Position numbers and translations under genes: made by a program | The notes under the pieces: model-generated | Seen by the model: the letters and a program-made list of their open reading frames with translations, nothing else | What the model was told of the DNA's origin: nothing | Databases searched by the model: none | In this document: positions 53,744-64,000 of the stretch, one piece after another | Position numbering within the stretch: the stretch's first letter is position 1 | How the letters are laid out: every line of letters begins with the position of its first letter | From: Narthecium ossifragum | Taxonomy: Eukaryota > Streptophyta > Magnoliopsida > Dioscoreales > Nartheciaceae | Assembly (NCBI GenBank): GCA_963920575.1 | Contig: OY986968.1 | Span: 449,001 to 513,000, forward strand | Length of the DNA: 64,000 bases | Reading direction: 5' to 3'

Positions 53744-56700
53744 TCAATTTGAATCAGATGCAAGCATCCCATGCTGCTTGAAGAATTCCCGGAAGCCATA
53801 TGTACTTAGATCGTAATTAAACTGCAATGTCAGCACAAAAAAAAAATCTGACATCACACAGCAGTAAGAAATCATCCTTATGGTTCTAATCTAAACAAGA
53901 CTTTTCCGTCAATGACCAGTGCCCACTATCATGTTATCTCCCAACCACGAGGAGATAGGCTACAGATAGGACCTTATTTGTAGAAATCGTCTATGTGAAT
54001 GTAGATACACCTTCTAAGTTCCATGTTGATTCTGAAAGGCAGTAAGCCAAGTGAATCAATGAATCAAAGGCTGATCCCAACCAAAAAATATGCAAAAATT
54101 CTACCTGTAAAAAAGTAAAAACCCAAACCTAATGAGCTATCTAGATGTGATCGAGTCCTGAAAGGCTCAGTAAATATCCTGAGTACATTTTCTAATGGAT
54201 AATTGCCAAAAATGCAACATAGTAGACAATCTTGACTAGCATAACAGAGAAAATGGTAAAGATGAATATAGAGAAATCACTAGTGTCAACGAGGTCAAAG
54301 AAGTGAAATATTTTCAGTGACACCTACAATGGTTTAAAACTAGTAAACCATATAGCACATGCATTTTATATAGTCCTTCACACAATTCAAATAAAATCAA
54401 CAAAATCCTTTTTGCAGAGAGTAGAAATAGATTGAAAAAGACTTGATATATTCACAAAGTGAAGAAGAAAGCATGAAACTTACAGGCAAGACCTTCACCG
54501 AGTATCTTGTTATGCTAGGATCAACAACTTTTCCTGGGTTAGCTGCCTGAACCAAGGGAATATACAAAAGAAGAAAATGAATTCAAGGTATGATTACCAT
54601 TAAATCGAATGGCACCATTAAACAAACAAAAAAAGCATACAACAGAGTACACATGAAGAAAAATGCTTGAAAATAGAGCCCCATAAACTCAATGTTAAGA
54701 AAAAATTAAGAAAATTGGTCAATATATAAAACATCACGGGTATCAATTTTTTCTCCATTTGATGCTAAACACGTTTAATAAGGTCTGAGCACTTCCATAG
54801 GAGTTGTCCTAAAGCTAAACGTCATAAAAAAGATTCAGTACTACTGAAGGCTTCATATATCAAGACCAGCGACTCCTGTTCAGCCAAAGCAACATGGAAT
54901 TTCTCTTTTGTTGCGCCGGGGTGGGGGGTTGTTATTTACTGAAGGATCCTAATTCCAACAGATTGAACTAATTTCTCATTTTTTTCCCCTAAAGAAAGTG
55001 GAAGGAAATGATCTAACCAGCTTAGTATAGAAAATAGGCAAAACAATTTCGAAATAATGTTCCGCACTGGATAATTTGTGAAATATTTTAGTATAAGCAA
55101 AAGATAGGTCAAAGCTGAAAAGCAAATAATATTGAGATCGATTATCACATGGTCCCATTTTAAGAAAAAGTAACAAGATTGCTATAGACTCAGCTTGTTG
55201 CACTTACTTAAGTGGAGATGAAGGCCAATTTTCTTTAGATTACTATGATGTCAATATTCAGGAGACATGTTTTGGAACCGCGAATAAATCTCATTGCCAT
55301 AGCCAACAAAATATTTGTAAATCAAGGCAAACATAATTTACCTGCTCAGGGCTGTGAAATATTTCAATGAATGGATATTCTTTCTTTTGTCTTGTCACAC
55401 AGAATCCAGGATATTTGGGACATTCTACCTGGATGCATTATGTAAACTCTCAGCTAATTTAAATCAGCAGTCTGATCATAAAAGGCACCAAAATAATCCA
55501 CTGAAATTACAGGTGAACGAAACACAGTAAAACTTGGTAAGATGAAATGACTAGAAAACAAAAGAACTCGCAGCAAAATAAGAAGAGAACCTAACCGTAT
55601 GGACAAAAATTGTATGCAGTAATATCATCATAATCAACATAATTTGGTCCCTTTGCCAACAAAGTAAGGTCGGTATGGAGCACAGTTTTCAGTCAAAGAA
55701 GGCTCCAAACATTCTATGACTTCTCATCTCTCGCATATCAACAGTTTATATGTTGGAGCTAGTCTCTTAACAAAGTGAAACTTGTGCGAGGAAGCCGAAG
55801 AGATGGCAAATCCTGCAAAGTGCATGGCCATAAACATGTCGGAAGAATAGTATTTTCAGCCCACGGCTTAAACCTCATGCAACAGATCAAACTTTGCCTT
55901 AATAGCATTCATTGAGTCATGAAAAGATGCTCGATTCTCCACCTAAAGCTTTTGGATTCCTGGTCCCAGTATTGTCTTTTTATATGCTTGTTTAGGCAAA
56001 GGTGGCTACTACTGGAAACTCTCTGACATAGTACAATCACAGTTCCTGGTAGATTCGATATACTAATGTACTATGGATCTATAACGTCTACAAGTGAATC
56101 ATTGTCTACACAATGGCAGCATAGGGAATAATTTATAGCATGCTAACAAACATTATAGTTACCAAATATATGCAAAATAACCAACCTCTACAAATAAGCT
56201 ATCCTCCTCCTACATCCCACTCGTAACACCCAAAGCCAAAACAATAGGGACCCTGTTACTGAACAATTTTAAGATGACCGTATATAAAAAATTTGTGGAA
56301 TTTTCACTGCCCAACCAAACTTGATGAAGGTCTACAGAAGTTAACATGCATGTTCTGCTGTCAGATGATTGCAAACAATTGATAATGGTCGGGAGATGAT
56401 AATGAATAAGGGAGCACTAGCAGCAAAGCAACTTTATTCATCTATATCACGGCATAAGAGACGGAAAAAATATTTCATCTGGACGAGAAAGATAAAATCA
56501 AACGAGGGAAAAAGTCGTACACGGACGAACTTTATATGTGGATGAAACTTGGCGGCGGCTTCCTCCATTACGTTATCCAGATGCATAGTGTATGCAGACC
56601 TGCATCAAAAACATCCCAATGCATACTTACAAATCATATTACACTACATAAAACAAGAAAAAAATCATGATTCATACATCCAGTTTGTAATAAGTCATGC

Positions 56701-57106
56701 CCATGATCAATTCCAAAACCCATCTTTTTCCCGTTTTGGGTTTTTTGATTACGAATTGGGACAAATAAGGGCATATGTCCATTATATAGCGGCCAGTGTC
56801 GTTCTTGCAGGCAAACTCACTTGATAGTGAACGCCACAGCCACAGGGCGGCCTTCATGCAGGAGCTCAACGAACTGGCGCTCCGAGCTGAAATGCACCAC
56901 TCTCGAAGGTCCCAAATCCTTCGGATAACCAACGTAATACCTACAAAACCCCTCAAGATTTATAGAAGCATACAATGAACCATCGATTGCAATAAGATCG
57001 AGCAAAGAAAGAATTGGGGCTAGGTATAGAAGGGCGTCGAATTGACTTACTTGCTTGTGGATCGAAGGTGGGAGATCATACGATCGAGAAACGAAGCATC
57101 CGCCAT
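53744..57106 (-). CDS. Thioredoxin-fold protein without CXXC active site
   Basis: Small thioredoxin-superfamily protein of about 160 residues. Exons (minus): 57106-57051, 56940-56821, 56599-56521, 55428-55342, 54546-54484, 53821-53744; all junctions are GT-AG and in frame. The sequence begins MADASFLDRMISHLRSTSK. It continues YYVGYPKDLGPSRVVHFSSE, FVELLHEGRPVAVAFTIKSA, LDNVMEEAAAKFHPHIKFVR, VECPKYPGFCVTRQKKEYPF, IEIFHSPEQAANPGKVVDPS and FNYDLSTYGFREFFKQHG. The beta strand PVAVAFTIK followed by helix LDNVMEEAAAKF and the strand KFVRVECP is the thioredoxin pattern. However, the position of the redox CXXC reads SAYT. It is therefore probably not a disulfide oxidoreductase. I recall similar conserved plant proteins annotated only as thioredoxin family; the function is unknown. 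No signal peptide is apparent. Confidence 0.82.
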
Positions 57107-58905
57107 AGCTGCGGGGACGGCGCCGTCGAATAGGATGATCGCCGACGATGGGGGGCGGCGGATTCGATGAGCTAGAGAGAGATGCCTCGAGATCGGCACG
57201 ACTAGGAACACGTCGGACTGCATAATAGGAGTTAAATCCGGGTCGGATGCTACACGATTCTGGACACGGATCCAACAAGATTCGTGACCCTATAGGCAAA
57301 CAGCGACAAACCAACATACGATAGTCTTTTATCATATGCCAAATCGTAGCGTGTAGTTTCAAACTTTTCCGATCTAATACCTTGAATTTAAAAAATTATA
57401 AAAAAATTCCTTGGAGTTACATACTTATTATTTAGTCCCGTCGTCTGACACCATTACTTTAACTTTACCTACAAACCGGTCATGCGCTCAATTTTAACTG
57501 ATTTTCATAAATTTTGATTGATTTTTATTTAGTTTGCTTACGGTGGTTTGCTAAGAGAGACCGGTACACGATGGTGGCGCGAGGGACGGTGGCGTTGGTA
57601 AAGCATGGCGGCGCGTGAAACAACATGGGGGCTGGGAGCAGCAAGGCTGAGACAAGGCGGTATGGTGAGGTGGATCGAGGGGGCGTCCTAAGGCATAATG
57701 CACCGGTTAACCAACTGTTGGCCTCGCCGGACCTATCCCACCGAACACCCTCGGCTGCCTCATCACTCTCTGAGTCCTGTCCCTCCGCTCCAACCTCCTC
57801 TTCGGAGAGCTCCCCTCCGACTTTTCCAACCTCTCCATGAAAGAGGCGTGAAGAGTAGCACAAGACTTCCTCGAGGGAAAAAGTTTTCCTTCCTCGCCGC
57901 CTCAACTTCCCAGTCACCCTAGCCACCTGAAGACTTCCTCGAGGCCCAACGACCTCTTCCCAATGATCCTTCGGCGACACCGACTTCTCTATGGCCGCCC
58001 GTTTTCCTTCCTTCAAAGTCCACCGCCACCACCACCTTAGATCCACCGCCTCCGGCACCGGAACCATCGATCAGACCCGGTGTCAATCTTGACCTCTCTA
58101 GAGTCGGAACTAAAATGAACTTTTTTATAATCCGTCTGAACTAAAATATACTTTTTCGTAATTTTTTAAAGTTGATGATACTAGATTATAAAAACTTGAA
58201 ACTACATGATATTAAAGTGTAAATTTACTTTTATTTTATTTAATTTTAAATTCACTTATTTATCAAATTTACAAGATAATTTTTTTTTTGTTTACAAAAC
58301 AAACCTCTATATATATATATACACTAGTAAGTGCCCCTGTCATATAACAGGGTAACCACCCTCTCTTCCCAACTCCCTTAATAACTCCTCAATAACCCCC
58401 ACTAACTTCCTTCCCTCCCCTACTATCCCCCTCCACATAGGCTCCACGTAGAACAACAGGTTTGTTAAGTTATAACCATCTCTCCATATAAGTATTGATA
58501 CAGGTGGAAGTGTATATACCCCTCTATCTCTGAGATCCCTGTACATCTGATAAGGCCAATCATCATCTCTCTCTTGGTAACAAGTACTTCATACTACCAG
58601 CTATTTGACTTCAGATGCCAACACGAATCACAAAGCTGAGCGTCAAATGTTGATCCATCCTTGTTCCAGCTGACGTGATGCCGAGGATGATGAAGCACAA
58701 GGATAGATGACGAATGAAGCTTCATCCAATGTGCTTATTTCCAGAGAGAAGAGGATGAGTGCCAGTGATAAGCTTGACTCCGGTAGAATCAACCTCAAAA
58801 AACATACTTGTAGCAAGAGAACAGTGGTTGAAGGTCGAAAGTATACTCCTTTGACTGAGACCAAGGGCATGCAGCAGTTTCCTCTGATCTGATGCTCATA
58901 GACAT
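57107..58905. other. Intergenic region between two minus-strand genes
   Basis: Besides the LRR fragment at 57720-57839, this holds AT-rich DNA, a TA tract at 58307-58321 and a sequence at 58330-58440 loosely related to the dispersed repeats at 39.7 and 53.2 kb. Nothing else coding is recognised. The stretch 58640-58905 presumably includes the 3'-UTR of the OCRE/G-patch gene. Confidence 0.4.
57720..57839 (+). pseudogene. LRR receptor-kinase fragment with in-frame stop
   Basis: One frame reads GLAGPIPPNTLGCLITL, a TGA stop, then VLSLRSNLLFGELPSDFSNL. This matches the LRR stretch of PRK-like receptor kinases (GPIPPNTLG.L..LRVLSLRSN.L.G.LPSDFSNL). It has no flanking signal peptide, further repeats or kinase, and ends at a stop soon after. 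It is a short captured or decayed gene piece, just upstream of the thioredoxin-fold gene's 5' end. Confidence 0.55.
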
Positions 58906-58908
58906 AAT

Positions 58909-61900
58909 TTAGGTACCTGGACGAGCATGGTTCCAACCCAAGCCTGCATAACCTTTGTTGCCGGTAACTTGTAAGGGTTCCAAGATGCCTTTGTTGGTGC
59001 TTCCAAGAGCTTCTCCCTGAAGAAAAAAAAGGAACAGCTTGTTAGTGCAACAAAGAACGATATGAAGTTTCAATTAAAAAAATCTAGCTGAAAAAGAATA
59101 AGACATTGGTTTAGAGACTTCAAATTAAAGTGCAATGAGACTATTATAACCATACCCACTGTGTCAATTGTGCAGGGTTTCATACTAGTTTGTTGTTAGA
59201 GAAACAATTGGGCCTTTTTTCCAATCCACTTTCTGAGCTCCCAAAAAATAAAAGAACAAATCGAAGAGGGTAGAATTCGCACATAGGCACAAAAGGATTT
59301 GCAACAGGTGGACGAATAGCTATTTACATGAGACATGCAAAGAAGAGTCATGTGACAAATGAAATTGAATAACAGCCTGAAAACTGACAACCCCCTTGCA
59401 GGTAATCTACCTTACAGTTTTCTATCAAACAACATTTGCATCACTAGCTTATGTCACTAACTCCCTGTGATTGGCTTAGCGCAGCTGAAAATTGACATGT
59501 GGGCAAAAAGTGCATCGAATGAACTAAATGCATGGCCAACAAGGGCAGTCCACATAGGTGAACGAAGTCACATAAGCATTACTGTTGCTCTTAACCTTTG
59601 CTTCAGGTGCTAGTTCAGATTGCTTGTGTCATTGTTGCATTCATATCAGGAATTTTAAAACTTCTTCAAAAGACAAGGTATTGTTTAAAAAATAAAAAAG
59701 ATATGAATTATAATTTAAAAGATAATTGCTATACATCCTTGTCCCAGAGTTTAAACTTTAAACAATTGGATAACGTCATAAATCTTCACAGATTTAAAGA
59801 AACAATTATAGATGCACATTCAGATAACATCAATTCGGGCACAACCAAGGAAAAACATGGAGCTGGTCAGATAGCATCAGGCTTCGTACTAAAAATCCAC
59901 ACAACCCATGGGTTTCCTGCTAGTGGATGCAGAGAGAACAATTGGATCAAGAAGCAGTTCATGTATGATCATATCAGGCAGTTCCTAGAATCGACCTAAT
60001 CAGTCTATCTGCAGCATTGAAGAAGAGACCAATGCTTGTTGTAAGAGCGGTAGTACATACCATCAAGACCAAACTGCTATTTATCAAGACTAAAGGTCTT
60101 CAAAAGTATCATTCTGTTGTTCTCCAAAAGATTAAAGATGCACGTATGAAACTAAGAAGGATTGTAGAGTTGACTCTGAACCTACATGTTTCCAACCCAT
60201 GTTTTCCAGGATTCTTCTCGCATAGCTTCCACTTCCAAAAGATGCATTCATCGCTTCCATGGCAGCTAGTTCTCCATCAAAATATTGGGATGATGACCCC
60301 ATTTCATTAAAATCAGAGCTTATGTTCCTTAGACCTGGGCCTATATCATGAGCACCATATAATCTTCTCCTTGCAGCAGCTCTATCTTTGTAAGCTGGAG
60401 CAGCATTCTGCTAGGACATAATAAACATTTGTAAAGATGCGGTGTAATTCGAAAGAAAGCAAAGCTGCAGTGAACACCAGTAACATGAAGCAGGAACTCA
60501 TATTTTGCAGCCTAAAGTGCATGGAGTAGTAGAGTTGCATAAGACCCTGATAGATACTAATCAAGATCACTAGGAAACCAACGAAATTTCAGCATTTTTT
60601 TTTCAAAGAATCAATGAGATTTATGAATTTTATTTAAAGTTTGATTCAGAATTTCACTTTGTGTGTCCTTGTGAGAGATTCTTTGCCTTAGGTAAGAGAA
60701 GCAGCAAGAGGACTACATAATAGAAGTGAATGGTGTCTTAGTTGAATCCCGAATAGAGGATCAGATATTATTTTAGAGAGAGAGAGAGAGAAGATCCTCC
60801 TTTAGGCTTGAAAAATTCTGTAATCAAGGATTTCTGACAGTTGCGTAAAGTAGAATGGAATCATGTGCTACACTAATTTCACATTTAAATGTGAAAAAAC
60901 AAACCTATATCCCATAGATAAGAAAGCTTCAACATATGTAATGTATGGAATTAGTTTTCTAATTTTCTTCACTAAGCTAACATACACCAAAAGGGAAAAT
61001 GGAAAACTGCAAATAAATTGTTTAGTAAAATACATTGGCGGGTCTTTTATCTGAGCAATACTTGCACAGCAACAATATACGAGATAAGTTCACTTTATCA
61101 GATGTTAAGAAAACCTGAAGAGTTGTGGAAGGTGATGAATCACAGCGGACTGTATTTGAGACATCAGATTCGCAGGTTTGGTTCAAACAAAATGAGGAAT
61201 TATCGATCATGTCGCTTGATAAATCAGGAAAGCCCCAATCTTCAGTTGGGTTAGATGAGTCATAAGTTGATAACGAAGCCAGGTACTTTGCACTTGGAGT
61301 CCTGAGCCTATAAACTTTCCCTGCGAACAAAAAGTGTAAACAAAAAGACAAAAAAGAGATAAAGAGGCCAAATGGAATTTTCTGAAACTAATTAGTGGAA
61401 TTCACTTAATGCACCCAACACCCAGTATCTAGAATGACTTGTAGCCACTAACCACATCCCATCATCAGAAGAAAAGCAAGTTCGCTAGTTGCTTCTGCAC
61501 ATAATCAATATTTTCATAACCTCTATGTTTATGATAAACTTAGAATAGGTTCATGATTAGCCATCAAGGTAAGTCAGTTTAACTTATGCTACAAACAAGT
61601 ACCTGATGTAACTCGTACAAGATCGCGATGAACTTTGCATATGGGAGCAGTTTTCAAAAGGCCACCACCAGAAGGCATAGAAGGATGCAGCTTGCTGGAA
61701 GGTTTGACCAACCTTCCAATTAGCCTCGTCACCTCATTTTTCTTCTTCGCAGTTTCTCTTATTAGTCCCCAGTCCCATAACTCAACCATAGAAACAGACG
61801 GCAAATCCTCGTCCACAGACCGTACAACTTGACCATACTGTGCCTGCCAGTTCTCCTCTTCACACGAAGCATCTGCATTAAAGATCCGGATACACTCTTA

Positions 61901-63336
61901 TATGGGCAGCTAGTAGGGTCCAAGCCATACAATCAAACTTACACTCACCACTCGTTTCTAAGTTTCCCACTTCTCCATCAGCATTGGCCTGTGCATTGGA
62001 GTAACCCGACAAATAAAGCTCAATGAGTGTCTCTTCCAACCTGAAAGAACGATTCCAACGAGTTGATAGAATTTAAACAAAGTATTTAATCCTATTCAAT
62101 ACATCACAAAGCTTATAAAGCTTACCATTCAGATGGTTGACGCTTATTTTCAATCCCCTCGCTAGGAACATTGTCTGCCATGCCTGCTGAAAGAAAATGA
62201 GCCATCATGGAAACTCGATAAAGACTTCCAATATTAAAGCAATCAGTTATATCGTGGCATATTTAGAATTATGTCGCTGAATGCAACAAACAACTACAGT
62301 AACAAAGTCTAACAATGGAAACAAACCATGACGTAGGCTGATCAAATAACACAATATTAGTAAGAAGTTTGTCTGATATATTGCACTTACATGGTTCTTC
62401 TGTCATAGATTCCTGAGAGAGGAGGTTTGTGCAGTGATGATCTTCAGATTCCTTCCTCTGAGTCAATTCATTACAATAAACACATGCACAATTCTATAGC
62501 AGAAAAAAAGACATTAATCAACAGAGACCTTTAGAGGCAAATTCACACCTCGTTGCATTCCACTGGTACATAATTCCCATTCTTGAAAGTATAATACAAC
62601 CCATCTCTGCTGCTATAATACCAACCAGCATTTGAATCATGATAAAACCCACTACTGCAGCACATAAACCCAGGGAAAAGTAAAGATGTTTAGGATGACA
62701 AGGAGACGTATGGAAATTTATAATCAACTAAGAAAATGGTTTGTCTTGACTCTTGAGATGATGTGCAGCAAGACCCAAGACTTGTTTACTGATATCCTCC
62801 ATAGTTTAACATGGGATTGCAAGAAAGATATCCATCCAGCAGCCATCTTCATACGAATTACTTATTTCTAACAACTCTACAACGACTTCAAGAGCCATAT
62901 GCAAAGTCCCTGCCTGGTAAGTACTCTCTCCAATATACATGAAAAGAACACCCGCTGAATAGCATCCATTCCGAGGTGGGATTGCAAAATTTAGGGCAAA
63001 GAAATAGAGTAATGAAAATTCACAGCCTTCGAACAATCCAAGATATTTAAAGAACACCCGAACTCGAATCAAAACCCTTGGAAATCCTTGCGAAACCAAT
63101 CAAAGAAACATCCGCCATAGAAATTACCAGTTCTTGGAAAAACTTGCGGAACCATATAAACGCGATGATGGAGGCAAGAAAAACCTAATTCCACAGCCAA
63201 AACGAGGGGGGTAAAGAACCGACCTGGCGTGGAAGTAGAGACCGGAGTCTTCGTCCCATTGGAACGAGCACTCGTTCTCCCGCGGTTTTTCGAATCCGTC
63301 ACCCTCTCCGGTTCCCGCCATTTCCTCTTCCGGCAT
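58909..63336 (-). CDS. OCRE and G-patch domain protein (AGGF1-like)
   Basis: Predicted nuclear RNA-processing protein of about 342 residues. Exons (minus): 63336-63224, 62654-62549, 62457-62391, 62186-62126, 62040-61949, 61872-61603, 61320-61115, 60410-60186, 59016-58909. An N-terminal OCRE domain at about residues 22-72 shows the aromatic octamer repeats FQWDEDSGLYFHA, SGFYHDSNAGWYYSS and RDGLYYTFKNGNYVPVE. The middle is poorly conserved, acidic and Ser-rich. The C-terminus has the AGGF1-type order: AYKDRAAARRRLYG, then GSYARRILENMGWKHGEALG, then NKGILEPLQ and NKGYAGLGW, which is a G-patch. Human AGGF1 has an FHA domain between OCRE and G-patch; I see none in these exons. Start: two in-frame ATGs (63336 and 63321), the first chosen. 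The exon 2 acceptor is ambiguous by three bases. Confidence 0.85.
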
Positions 63337-64000
63337 TGGATCTCTCCGGTGGCGCGAGATTGATCACCGACACCCAGCTGGATTTAGATTGGAGATCATG
63401 TGAGCCTTGCAACGGGAGAGAGATGTTCTACCTTAGATTGACGGACCGCGTATGGGCCTATTACGTTCATAGCCCTACTTGCTAGTTGACATGTGGCCCA
63501 TTAATGAATTGGGCTATTAAGGGGTTGGGCCGGACTTCGAACCTGGCCTGGCCCGAATAATTACGGTGTACCTAGTCGTAATGTAGTTATTGCTGGGGAA
63601 GAAAAAAAATCTAAGTTCCATCATTAATATTAATTTAAGGTCAATTGCATATTTTCCCAATAAAATCTCATCCTTGTCCCTGGAAATTTAGTATTTACAA
63701 ATTCATCACTCAATTTTAGTGGAATTATTTCAAAAATGTCTACATGGTTAATAATTTTTTTAAAGCTCAAAAAAAATTCAGAAAAAAAAAAAAAATTTAA
63801 GAAACTGAGCTCTCCTAGTGGTAGTGGCAGTAAACTAAAGCTGAGTCAATTTCTCCCTTTAAAAAAGAAGAGAATCCATGATCTTCTTCTCTTTTTTTTT
63901 TTTTTTGAGGTGGAGAATCACATAAGCATCAAGAGACAATACCAAAATGATCCCTTGATCTTGATAGTCGATAAGATCGACGCCAGAAGCTTTTCGCCAA
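63337..64000. other. 5' flank of the OCRE/G-patch gene, no further gene seen
   Basis: Promoter-side sequence of the OCRE/G-patch gene followed by AT-rich DNA with A and T homopolymer runs (63782-63795 and 63892-63906). No coding exon, tRNA or clear element recognised up to the window end. Confidence 0.4.

Noticed and set aside
57525..58067. 180-codon minus-strand frame upstream of the thioredoxin-fold gene
   Set aside because: No ATG-led gene model, splice support or recognised domain; the opposite strand of the same island carries an LRR fragment.

Overview
This is a 64 kb piece of a flowering-plant nuclear genome. Genes carry many GT-AG introns, intergenic DNA is AT-rich, and it holds microsatellites, MITEs, a SINE, a solo LTR and other decayed transposons. 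The GC-rich, near-intronless receptor-kinase gene beside AT-rich genes suggests a monocot, perhaps a commelinid such as palm, banana or pineapple. That placement is inference; nothing seen fixes the species.

Layout. 1-2.9 kb: remnant or partial minus-strand gene(s), with a mitochondrial enoyl-reductase-like exon and, 2.3 kb upstream, an exon resembling a mitochondrial presequence. 3.5-9.1 kb: plus-strand GT14 / core-2-I-branching glycosyltransferase in 11 exons. 9.2-15.3 kb: minus-strand plastid-targeted CRAL-TRIO (Sec14-like) gene whose 3.85 kb first intron contains a complete same-strand PPR gene and an RNase H transposon remnant. 15.3-20.5 kb: intergenic, with a tRNA-derived SINE and a MITE. 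20.6-23.8 kb: plus-strand neprosin-domain protein. 23.8-27 kb: intergenic, with a 1.2 kb TIR element full of minisatellite. 27.5-28.9 kb: plus-strand membrane-anchored methyltransferase-like protein. 29-32.6 kb: MITE, RNase H remnant and an intact solo LTR. 32.6-36.3 kb: minus-strand LRR receptor kinase of the RGI clade. 36.4-41.9 kb: intergenic, with a 1.2 kb giant hairpin, a hAT-like element and a CACTA-like element. 42-52.2 kb: plus-strand FIP37/WTAP homologue (m6A writer) in 14 exons. 52.4-53.4 kb: CACTA-type subterminal repeat array. 53.7-57.1 kb: minus-strand thioredoxin-fold protein without a CXXC. 57.7 kb: LRR-RLK fragment. 58.9-63.3 kb: minus-strand OCRE plus G-patch protein (AGGF1-like).

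The genes are ordinary single plant loci, not a pathway cluster. FIP37 and the OCRE/G-patch protein are both RNA-processing factors, the PPR acts on organellar RNA, and the RGI-type kinase is a peptide-hormone receptor. I see no shared operon-like logic. The most unusual points are the PPR gene nested in a same-strand intron with an apparent CUG in place of its AUG, the 1.2 kb near-perfect hairpin, a probable GC-AG intron in the neprosin gene, and several transposons with clean target-site duplications. Exon boundaries were read by eye from splice signals and reading-frame continuity.
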